A DNA stretch of 56,821 bases from JADGNZ01 sp035995985 (lineage in GTDB: Bacteria; Acidobacteriota; Thermoanaerobaculia; Gp7-AA8). The stretch lies in assembly GCA_035995985.1 (NCBI GenBank), contig DASYJY010000132.1, positions 1-56,821 on the forward strand, read 5' to 3'. The position numbers and the translations under genes were made by a program. Below the pieces are notes generated by a model. It saw only the letters and a program-made list of their open reading frames with translations. It had not been told where the DNA came from and searched no databases. Of this stretch, positions 41,652 through 51,800 are shown in pieces (position 1 is the stretch's first letter; every line of letters starts with the position of its first letter).

Positions 41652-44645
41652 TCAGAAAACGAGCCGCACCTGCAGTTGGAACATGCGCGGCGGGTCGACG
41701 TTGGCGAAGGCGGGGATTGCGTTTGTTGCGGTGCCGACGGCGACTAGCTGGCCGAAGGTGGAAAGCGGTGCGGCAGCGTCGCCGTAAACCGTTTGGCCGC
41801 GGCCGAGGTAGTTGCCGTGGTTGAGGAGGTTGAATCCTTCCACGCGAAGCAGGATGGTGCCGAAAGAGGATTGCCGGATGCGCCCTTCGATGAAGGCGGC
41901 GACGTCCGAGGTCGGCGTTCCTCGGAACGCGGACTTCGGCATCACTTGACCGTTGACGATGGGGCGGTCGTTGTTGGCGCCGTCGCCGTTGTTATCGACT
42001 CCGGTCGTCGCGGTGAAGGGACGTGCCGAGGCGTACTGCATCAGAGTTCCGACGGTGATGTTGAGGGGCAATTGATAGTTCAGCGAGAGGACGGCGCGGT
42101 GGCGCTGATCGAGGAGACTCGGTCCGCGTTCTTCCTCGCCGAGGCGGGAGATGATCGGCTGGTTCGGGTTGACGCCGTTGCCGTCGGGCTCCGTTGTGTT
42201 CGTCGCCTTCGACAGCGTGTAGCTCAGCGCGGCGTAGAAGCGCGAGCTGCCGCGGTAGCTGATCTGCGATTGCAATCCGTTGTAGTCGGCCTCGCCGAGG
42301 TTCATGAGCACGTTGACCTGCCGCACGCCGCCGTTGACGGGGAGGATGGGACGAGTGGCATTCGCGACGCCGACGGTGCGGGTCTGGCCGGGCGCGGTGC
42401 GGTCAAATGCGGATGGCGCATTGAGATCGACATTGCGAACGAGATCGGTCCAGCGTTGATGCACGAAGTCAGATCCGATGAACAAGCCTTTACCGAATTC
42501 ACGCTCGGCGCCGATCGACATCACCTGGCTTTTCGGATTCACCAACTGATCGGGGTAGAAGGGGAGTTTGTCGAAGTTGAGGCCGTATTTCGCGAACTGG
42601 CTTTCGTAAAAACTACGCCGCCCGGCCTGAATGACGATGTCGCGCGCCGGTAATTGCGAGGCGGACAGAGTTTTCGGATCGAATGACAGCGGAAGGCACG
42701 ATCCGGTGAGGCAAGTTGGGAATCCCAGCTGTCCCGGAATGGCGGTGTAGGTCGTGAGTCCGTCCAGTCCGTTCACCAGATAGCCGGCGATGAGATTGGA
42801 CTGGATCTGCGTGTAGTACATGCCGTAGCCGCCGCGGATTGCGAGGCGCGGATCGCCGTTCGGATGCCAGCCGAAGCCGACGCGCGGCTCGAAGTTTTTC
42901 TTCGCATCGGTCAGCGTCTGCCGGTCGTAGCGCAATCCGGCTTCGACGTTGAGATTGTCGGTGACGTGAATGCTGTCCTGCACGAAACCGGTGTAGAGCC
43001 GCTGCTTCAACGCGTAGTTGCTGATGCCGAAGTTGATCGGCTGCGTGTACGACTGCACGTCGGCCAATGTCAATTGATCGAACGGCTGCGTGGTCGCGTT
43101 CTTGAACGTGAACGTGCCGAGGAGCGCGGTGCCCGGCTCGCTGCCAAAGCCGCCCGAAGTGTGGTTGATGACGTTCCCACCGACGCGAACGTAATGCTTG
43201 CCGTGCGACCACGACAACGTATCGGAGAACTGCGACTGGCGGCCGAAGAGATCGGAGACGCGCGACTGGCCGATCGTGAACGGCACGGAGCCGGCGCGGG
43301 TGTAGGTCGTGGAGAGCGTCTGCGCTTCCCACTTGGTTACCGGAGAGCCGTGGAGATACGCAATGCGCGCCTCGTTGAAGAGATCGGGCGTCAGGACGGA
43401 CGTGTGATTCATCTGTCCTGTCCACGATCCGCGCGAATATTTACGCGCTACGCTCGGCGCGCTCGTGCCGCCGACGGCGTCCTGCGGATTGTCATCGTAA
43501 AACTTGTCGAGGTTCGCGCGCAGCATCAGCGTCTGACTCGACGTGAGCTGATGATCGAGCCGTCCGTTGAAGAGCGACTGGCGATAGTGACCGGTGAATT
43601 CATGACTGCCGTTGGCGGGCAGAACGAACACTGGCAGGGATTGAGACAGCGACGTCGTACGGTCTTGACTCGTGTAATCCGCGGTGAGGAAGAAGAACGT
43701 CCTATCCTTCACGATCGGTCCACCAAGAGAGCCGGAGTACTGGTTCAGAGAATCGGGGATGTCCACCGGATTGATGGCGATGAGTGTCGTTGACGCCCTA
43801 TCGCAAGTGGCAACCGACGGAGGACAGAAGCCGGACGTCGAGAATGTTTTCGCCTGCGCGCTGCCGAGGCGGTTCATGTACAGCAGCTCGCCGTGCATGT
43901 TGTTCGTGCCCGACTTCGTGACGATGTTCAGCGCCGGGCCGGCGGTCCATCCGTACTCGGAGGAAAAGGCGTTCGACAGCACCGTCACTTCCTGGATCGC
44001 GCCGAGCGGGATGGTGGCGATCATCGTCTGACGGCCCCACGCCTCATCGTCATTCGCGCCATCGAGCGTGAACGTCGTCGTGCGTCGCGACCCCGCTCCG
44101 GTGACGAAGTAGGTCTGATTGACGAAGAGATCGCCCGTCCCTTTTCCCTGCCGGAAGGCGGAGTTGAGGAGAGGAATTGACGACATCTTGCGGCCGAGGA
44201 TCGGCGTCTCGTCGATCTCTTTCGTGTCCAAGCGGCGGCCGATTTGCGGATCCGCGCGCACGCCTTGTGCCGTACCGAGGACGGTCACTTCCGACGCGCC
44301 GGTTCCGACGAGCAGACTGACTTTTAGTGTGGCGGTTTCGCCCGAGCGCAACGTGATGTCGTTCCGCTCTTCGTTGCCGAAGCCGGTTTTCGAAACGCGA
44401 ATTGTGTAAGTGCCGGTCAGCGGCAGTGCGGCAATCGTGGCGCGGCCATCATTGCCGGACGTCGCTTCGCGGACCGCGCCGGTCGCTGTGTTTGCGACGG
44501 TAACGTGAGCATCCGGCACCATCGCGCCAGACTGGTCGGCCACGACGACGATCATCGTGGCGGTGTTGGGAGACTGGGCGCCGACGGGCAGCGCGAGTAG
44601 AAGCAAAAGCGCGAACAACAAGATTGATGAGACATACGTCTTCAT
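41652..44645 (-). CDS. TonB-dependent-receptor-like protein with N-terminal carboxypeptidase-regulatory domain
   Basis: The 997-residue protein starts at ATG 44645 after AAGGAGAAACC and has a signal peptide (LLFALLLLLALPVGAQ). A carboxypeptidase-regulatory beta-sandwich is at about 30-115 (VPDAHVTVANTATGAVREAT). A plug-like region follows (FTLDGANDDEAWG, EVTVLSNAFSSEYGWTAGPA, NIVTKSGTNNMHGELLYMNR) and then a long beta-barrel ending FQLQVRLVF, with the terminal aromatic expected of outer-membrane proteins. This is the Oar-like receptor type frequent in Acidobacteriota. The substrate cannot be inferred. It follows a secreted protein gene after 50 bp. Confidence 0.9.
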   Translation of the reverse strand: MKTYVSSILLFALLLLLALPVGAQSPNTATMIVVVADQSGAMVPDAHVTVANTATGAVREATSGNDGRATIAALPLTGTYTIRVSKTGFGNEERNDITLRSGETATLKVSLLVGTGASEVTVLGTAQGVRADPQIGRRLDTKEIDETPILGRKMSSIPLLNSAFRQGKGTGDLFVNQTYFVTGAGSRRTTTFTLDGANDDEAWGRQTMIATIPLGAIQEVTVLSNAFSSEYGWTAGPALNIVTKSGTNNMHGELLYMNRLGSAQAKTFSTSGFCPPSVATCDRASTTLIAINPVDIPDSLNQYSGSLGGPIVKDRTFFFLTADYTSQDRTTSLSQSLPVFVLPANGSHEFTGHYRQSLFNGRLDHQLTSSQTLMLRANLDKFYDDNPQDAVGGTSAPSVARKYSRGSWTGQMNHTSVLTPDLFNEARIAYLHGSPVTKWEAQTLSTTYTRAGSVPFTIGQSRVSDLFGRQSQFSDTLSWSHGKHYVRVGGNVINHTSGGFGSEPGTALLGTFTFKNATTQPFDQLTLADVQSYTQPINFGISNYALKQRLYTGFVQDSIHVTDNLNVEAGLRYDRQTLTDAKKNFEPRVGFGWHPNGDPRLAIRGGYGMYYTQIQSNLIAGYLVNGLDGLTTYTAIPGQLGFPTCLTGSCLPLSFDPKTLSASQLPARDIVIQAGRRSFYESQFAKYGLNFDKLPFYPDQLVNPKSQVMSIGAEREFGKGLFIGSDFVHQRWTDLVRNVDLNAPSAFDRTAPGQTRTVGVANATRPILPVNGGVRQVNVLMNLGEADYNGLQSQISYRGSSRFYAALSYTLSKATNTTEPDGNGVNPNQPIISRLGEEERGPSLLDQRHRAVLSLNYQLPLNITVGTLMQYASARPFTATTGVDNNGDGANNDRPIVNGQVMPKSAFRGTPTSDVAAFIEGRIRQSSFGTILLRVEGFNLLNHGNYLGRGQTVYGDAAAPLSTFGQLVAVGTATNAIPAFANVDPPRMFQLQVRLVF

Positions 44646-44695
44646 CGGTTTCTCCTTCGATGGGTTTTGGCGACGGGCAGGCGCGCGCGGCGGAA

Positions 44696-45394
44696 CTAGA
44701 TGTTCCAGCGGCTGCAGACCAGAAGGAGATCGACGGAAGTGGCGCGTGGCTCTGAGCCGCCTGCGTGCGCGACGCGCGCGGCTACGAGCCAGGTTGAAAT
44801 CGAAGCGGGAGCGGCGAGGACGTTCGCCGCGGGCACGAGCACGGGGACGTCGCCGTGAGTCGCGACGATCGACGTCGCGAAAGCCGCGGACGATACGGGC
44901 GCCGATGATTGCTGCGAAAGGCCCGATCCATTTCGAGCGCCATCCGTCCATCCCAGGACCGCTGGATCGCCGTCGCGCGCCGCTTCTGCGCGTCCCGACT
45001 GCGACAACCGCGGCAGGAGCTCTTCCGCCTTCGCGTCGCGGACGATGGAAAACGAATCGCGGCTCTCGAAGTGCAACTCGTGGACTTCGTCGCCGGTGCG
45101 AATCAGGATCCTCGCGTTGCGGGTGTCAACGTTCGGGACGATGAACGTGAAGCTGCGAAGATGGATGTCGAGATGCGGCGTAACGCGGAAGGCGTAGTAC
45201 TTGCCGCCATCCACCGACAGAAACGCTTCCCACTCCTCGGCAGCCGCCGGCGGTTGCGCGGAAGTCCACCGCAACTCCGCGAACGAGCCGCCGCGCAACG
45301 TGGCGCCATTCGCCGGCGCGACCACGCGCAGCGACTCCGCGCGAGCGAACGACGCGAACGCGAGAAGTACAACCGCCAGTGACACCCGACGCAT
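44696..45394 (-). CDS. secreted protein with Kre9/Knh1-like beta-sandwich
   Basis: The 232-residue protein has a signal peptide (MRRVSLAVVLLAFASFARAE). Residues about 22-115 form a beta-sandwich of the type LRVVAPANGATLRGGSFAEL, LSVDGGKYYAF and TFIVPNVDTRNARILIRTGD. The rest is low-complexity Ala/Ser and hydrophobic segments. It is the first gene of a likely two-gene unit with the receptor downstream. The upstream in-frame stretch lacks a ribosome site. Its function is unknown. Confidence 0.75.
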   Translation of the reverse strand: MRRVSLAVVLLAFASFARAESLRVVAPANGATLRGGSFAELRWTSAQPPAAAEEWEAFLSVDGGKYYAFRVTPHLDIHLRSFTFIVPNVDTRNARILIRTGDEVHELHFESRDSFSIVRDAKAEELLPRLSQSGRAEAARDGDPAVLGWTDGARNGSGLSQQSSAPVSSAAFATSIVATHGDVPVLVPAANVLAAPASISTWLVAARVAHAGGSEPRATSVDLLLVCSRWNI

Positions 45395-45437
45395 GGAAGC
45401 GGGGATGATAAGCCCGGCACCGCGAAACGGTGAAGCG

Positions 45438-45620
45438 CTACTTGCGATCGCCGCGGTCGCCCTGCCCCGGTTTCGAAACCGTGGCGGCCTTCCTGCGAAC
45501 ATCCTGCGACAGCGAACGGCTCACGTCGTCCGACTCCTTGAAATGTCCCTGATCATCGCGGCGGACATAACGCTTGTCTCCCGGGTGCGGCTCGATCAAT
45601 TCGCGTTTCTTAGCAGGCAT
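45438..45620 (-). CDS. small basic conserved protein
   Basis: The 60-residue highly charged protein reads MPAKKRELIEPHPGDKRYVR and continues RRDDQGHFKESDDVSRSLSQ with a GQGDRGDRK tail. GGGAGAAC precedes the ATG. Small proteins with this RYVRRD..G.F.ES.D..RSLS pattern recur in many bacteria, from memory, and have no assigned function. It is probably intrinsically disordered and may bind nucleic acid. Confidence 0.75.
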   Translation of the reverse strand: MPAKKRELIEPHPGDKRYVRRDDQGHFKESDDVSRSLSQDVRRKAATVSKPGQGDRGDRK

Positions 45621-45867
45621 TTTGATGTTCTCCCGCGGTACGGAAGAGCAAGTGAAATGCCGGGCGTTGACGGGAATCAGCCCTCTCGCCCCCGCGTCCG
45701 GAAAAAGTTGCGGCGGATGCTGAAAATAACCCTTCCTTTGTGGCAAGATGTGCGTCCCAGGTCCCCGTACCAAAAATTAACTCGACGCCATCGCCGGCCG
45801 CGCGTTTGCCGGGCGAGGTGTCGACCTGCAGCAGAGCGCGATGCAAATCGCTCCAAGGAACACGCAC

Positions 45868-48800
45868 ATGAGACATGCCCTGACATCCCGGACGCTGCGA
45901 ACCATCATCATCACCTGCGTGCTTTTGCTGTGCGCGGGCGCGTCGTTCGGCCAGGCCGCTGCCGGCTATTCGGAGTACTTCCTGCCCGGCGACGAGCAGA
46001 ACATGTACTTCATCTTCAACGACCTCGATGTGAATGCCGGCGTGACCGGCATGCACTCGGTCACCTCCGTCGTGGCGTGGTCGGCCAACACTACCGTCTA
46101 CTACGACCATTGGGAAAACGGCTACAACTTCGATCCGAACAACCCGTCGTCCACCGCTGACGAAACCTACACGCTGGCCACGCCGGGCACGATCCGAGTT
46201 TTCGAATCGTCCAACGTTCCCAACGTCCGCAACCCGGCGAGCACCTGCGCCGGTCAGACCAATCCCGGCAACCGCTGCTACGACGGCGGCGACCGCGTCT
46301 ACGTCGCCGGCGGCCCCGTCACCGTGACCCGCGCGATGTGGATGGAAGCCCGAGGAGCGGGCAACCAGGGCGATGCGTGGGAGATCTATCCGGTCAAGCC
46401 GCAGTTGACGACGTACGTCCTGCCGTTCGGCGAGAACAATTTCGCGACCGACAACCTCTTCTTTACCGGCTTCGAGCGCGTCTATGCGCTCATCCAGGCA
46501 ACCGACGACAACACCACCGTCACCGTCGATCTCAACAACGATGGCGCTCCTGACATCCTCAACCTGAATCGAGACGCCACCTGGAACAACGCCGGCGACG
46601 GGACCACGGTGACGTTACAGAAAGGGCAGTCGTTTCTCCTCGATCGCATCAGCGCCTGTTCGCTGCACGTGACCTGCACGACCTTCCCCGGCGGCGGACC
46701 GCTGAATTCCGGCGCTGTCATCAACGGCAACAAAACGCTGCAGGTGAAGTACGTGGCCGGTCGCATCGCCCAGACCTACGCGGCGCGCGGATTGAGCGCC
46801 TTTCCGCGTGGCTTCTGGACGAGCGACTACTACGCCCCGTTCGGACAGGCCGCGAACGCCAACGCCGGCGTCACCGACTACTACCTTTTCAATCCCAACG
46901 CCACGCCGCTGACGATCAACTGGCAGAGTCAGTCGACTTCGGGATCATTCTCGATTCCCGGCAACAGCTCGCAGTCATACAACCGCGCCATCGGCGCAAA
47001 TCCGTCCGTCCCCACCGGCTCCGGCCTTTACCTCAGCGCGAGCAGTCCGTTCTGGGGCGTTGGATTCGGCGACTCCACGAGCCAGGGCACGCCGACCGGC
47101 CAGGCCTTCGAATGGGGTTTCAGCCTTCTGCCGACGACGTTCCTCTACAAAGAGCACTTCATGGGATGGTCGCCCGGATCGCTGCCGCTGACGACCGCGC
47201 CGACCAACGGCAACGGCGTCTTCCTCACCGTGGGGCAGGACAACACGCAGGTCTTCGTCGACTACAACAATGACGGGACGCCCGATGTCACGTACACGCT
47301 GAACCGACTGCAGAGCCAGTTTGTCCCGCCGGGACCGACCGGTGCACTCGACGGCGCGCGCTTCTACGCCACCGGCTTGTTCTCGATGGCGTACGGTGAA
47401 AACGCCGACACCGCCACCACCCCAACGCCGAACCTCGACCTCGGCTACGTCGCTCTGCCCGCCACCGATTTCGTGTCGCTCGTTCTCACGACGAGCAAGA
47501 GCGCCAATCCCGCGGTCGTCTCCACGGCCAGCGGCTCGACGACCAGCTTCACCATCAAGGCGAATACGCAGTCGTACAACGTCGACGGCGTCACCGTCGT
47601 CGACACGATGCCGCCGAACTGGCAGTTCGTTCCAGGATTCACGACCATTATCAAGCCCGATCTCACCGTCTCCAACAGCGCGGCCGCCGCGGGAACGGTG
47701 ACGACCAACGGGACGACCGCCGTGGTCGGCACCGGCACGACCTTCACCGCGCTGACCGCGGGAAATCCGATCACCATCAACGGCATCGGCTACACGATCC
47801 AGAGCATCACCAACAACACGAACCTCGTGCTGACCACCATCGCGCCCGCGGGCGCCGGACAGGCGTACTTCGTCGCGGGCGCCGGCAACGAGCCGGTCGT
47901 GACCGGTGCGGGGACGGTTGGCAGTCCGTACGTACTGACGTGGTCCACCGCCAAGACCGGCGGAGCGATGCTCCCGAACCAGCAGATCACGATCACGTTC
48001 CGCGCCGCCACGACGTCCGCGTTCGCAAACGGCACGCTGAGCCAGAACAACGTCACCTCCAGCACGACGCGGACGGTCGGCAACAGCCCGCCGGTGTCGC
48101 AGACCTTCACCGCGTCGGACTTCGCCTACGTGGCCTCGGGCAGCGTCTCGATCACGAAAGCTTCGAGCGTTCCGGCCGCCACGCCGCTCTTCCCCGGCGA
48201 CACCTTCACGTACACAACGACGGTCGCCAATCCGGCCGGGGCGGGGACGAATCCGCTGACCGGCATCGCCATCTACGACGCATTGCCCACGGGCCTGTCG
48301 ATGGTGGCCGGAACGACGATACTGAACCGCTCCACCGTCGCCGACAGCTTCAACTCCCAGCTGTACACGCTGAACGCCGGCACGCGAAATTGGACCGGCA
48401 ACTGGACGGAGGCCGGCGACACGGGCGGCGGTGCGACGAATGGCTCCGCGGTTCAGGGCGACATACAAATCGTCGGCACCGAGCTTCGTCTCGACAACGC
48501 GAATTCGCTCGAGATGACGATCTCGCGTGCAGTGAACCTCACCGGCGCCACGAATGCGCGGCTCTCGTTCCGCTACCGCACGGACACCGGCGTCGACCCT
48601 GCGGACATTTTCCGGGTCCTCGGTGGCACCGCCGGAACGGGCGGAGCATTCGGCACCAACATCGGCGATATCACCGGAATCACCGGCGCGACGACGGGCA
48701 CCGCCAGCTTCGACATCTCCGCATTGATCAACGCGAACACCGCCATCCGCTTTACGTTCCCCAACCTCAGCTATGAAGGCGCCACGGAGTTCATCTACAT

Positions 48801-51800
48801 CGACGACGTCTCCATCACCTACGACATCGCCGTCTCCGGCACCAACCCGCCGGACATCCTCTCGTCGAGCGTGCTCTATACGCTGGTCGGCGGACAGTCA
48901 TTGACCGCCACGTACACCGTGCAGGTCAACAACCCGTTCCCCTCCGGCCAGACCTCGGTGACCAACACCTCCTACACGTCGTCGGTCCAGCTTCCGATCC
49001 AGCTGCCCAGCAATCCGGTCACGAACATCGTGGCTACGCCGGCAGTGCTGGCGGCTTCCGTGGCGGGCCGCCTGTGGCTCGACGCGAATGCGAACGCCAT
49101 TCAGGACATCGGCGAGCCCGGTATCGACAACGTCATCGTCACGCTCAAAGATCAGTTTGGAGCTCCCGTGGCCAGCGCCACGACCGACTCGAACGGCCGG
49201 TTTATCTTCCCGAACGTCTCCCCCGGCAACGGCTACTACGTCGAGGCCACGACCTCGGGCAATCCGAACGGACTTCCGCCCGGCCTCACCCAGTCCGCTC
49301 CGATCGGTAACACGAACGACCGCACCTCCGTCTTCAACCTCACCGCCGGCCAGAACTACAACCAGGCGGACCTCGGCTACTCGTCGTCGAGCTCCACCGC
49401 CGCCTTCGGCGATCAGGCCTGGGTCGATGCCAACGGCAACGGCCTGCGCGATCCCGGCGAAGTCGGTCTGGGCGGCGTGGTCATCAAGCTCTATCGCGAT
49501 ACGAACGCCAACGGCGTGCTCAACGTCGGCGTCGATGCGCTCGTCGACACGCTGGTCTTCGGCGTTGGAACCGTCGCCGCTACGAATGGCTCGACCGCCA
49601 TCGTCGGCACCGGCACGACGTTCACCTCGCTGCAGAATGGCGACACGATCTCCATCAGCGGTACGACGTACACCGTCAATACCGTCACCGACAACACCCA
49701 CCTCAACCTGACCGCGAACTTCACCGGCACGACCGGCGCCGGCCTGGCGTACAAGATCCCGACGACGACTGCGCCCGACGGCAGCTATCTCTTCTCCGGT
49801 ATCTCTCCGGCCACCGGCGTCGAGACGTACTTCGTCGTTGCGCGCACTCCGGCCGGCTACACGCTGACCACGCCAACGCCCGGAAGCCCGAACGTCACCT
49901 TCAAGTACACGAGCGTCTTCGGAGGAGCGTCGTTCCTCTCCGCCGACTACGGCTATCTCCCGCCCGGCGGTACGACCTTCTCGTACAAGGACCGTATCTT
50001 CAAAGACACCGTCTTCTCCACCGGGCCGGGGACGGTTTCGGCGACGAACTTATCGACCGCGGTGGTCGGCACCGGAACGACCTTCAAAAACAACAACGTC
50101 GGCGACGCGTTCGAGATCGCCGGTGTCGGCTACACCATCGCCACGATCACAGACGACACGCACCTGACTCTCACCACGAACTACGCGCAGGCGACGGGAG
50201 CGGGCAAGGCGTACAAATCGTTCGCCACGTTCGACAACACCGAGTCCGGCATCGGCGGAGTCTCGGTGGAGATCCTGGACGCCAGCCTCAATGTCATCGG
50301 CACGACCATCACTGCGGCCGACGGCACGTTCACCTTCAGCGGTCTGACCGGCGGCGGCGCCGACTACACGGTCAAGATCACCGATACGACGGGCGTGCTG
50401 ACGAACTTCATCGGCACGAGCAGCTACGCCATCGCCGATCAGCGCCTCGTCTCCAACTTGGTGGCGAGCATCGACCGCTCCGCAACGCCGAGCTTCGGAT
50501 TCACCGTGAGCCGCTCGATCGGCGACACGGTCTTCAATGACCTGAACGGCAACGGCTTCCAGGACGCAGGCGAGCCTGGCATCGCGGGCGTCGCCGTCCG
50601 CATTGCCAAAGACGCCAACGCCAACGGCATCATCGATCTCACCGCCGGTGCGGGAACCCTCACCGCGACGAACGGCTCGGTCACGGTAACCGGCGCCGGC
50701 ACCACGTTCCTCAACTACCACGCCGGTGAGCCGATCTCCATCGCCGGCGTCGGTTACATCATCCAGAGCATCGCCAGCAATACCAGTCTCACCCTGACCA
50801 CGACCTTTGGCCAGGCCACCGGCGCAGGAAAAGCTTTCACGGCAAATCCCGCCGGCGCCGGAACCGTGGCCACGACGGCCGCTTCGAACGTCGTCACCGG
50901 CACCGGCACCGCGTTCCTGACCGACTTCAAGGTCAACGACACCATCAACATCAACGGAACCGACTTCATCGTCCAGAGCATCGCCAGCAACACCAGCATG
51001 ACTGTGACGACGAACGCCGCCGCCACCGCGGCCGGCCTCGCCTATCGCGCACCTGCCTTCTTCGGCATCGTCACCACCGACGCCAGCGGCAAGTACCTCT
51101 TCTCCGGCTTGGCAAACGGCGGCTACATCGTCAGCGTGCAAAACCCGACCAGCTTCAACTACATCGGCGCCGACATCGGAACGGTAACCGCCACCAATGC
51201 TTCCGCCGCCATCGTCGGCGCGGGCACGGCCTTCACGAAGTTCGTCGCCGGTGAAACGATCACCATCACCACTGCGGCCGTCAACGCGACGTACACGATC
51301 CTCAGCATCACCGACGACACACATCTCACCCTAACGACCACCTTCGGCCAAGCCACCGCCGGTGGAAAGGTTTACGGCCGGCCCGACACCGACGCCACCT
51401 CGCCGGGCGCGCAGCTCGGCGCCACCGTCACGGCCGCCGGCAGCGTCCTCGATCGCGATTTCGCGTTCCAGGTGCCGGCGGTCAGCCAGCGCTCCATCAC
51501 CGGCAAGCTCTGGAACGACGCCGACAAGAACGGCGTCATCGCCACCACCGAATCCGGCCTCTCCGGCGTCACGCTCGACATCATCCCGATCGCTACCGGC
51601 CCGGGCACACTCGCGGTGACGAACGGCTTCAACACAGTCGTCGGAACCGGCACCACGTTCACGCAATACGGGCCCGGCAACCTCCTCGTCATCGGCGGCG
51701 TGCCGTACACCATCTCCGGCATCACCGACGACACGCACCTCACGCTGACCATCCTCTACCGCGGAGCGACGGCCGGCGGCCTCGCCTATCAGCGCGGCGG

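Noticed and set aside
46975..48468. 497-codon antisense frame in the giant protease gene
   Set aside because: It is a shadow of repetitive coding sequence with Arg/Gly-rich composition. The same applies to the antisense frames at 50050-52977.
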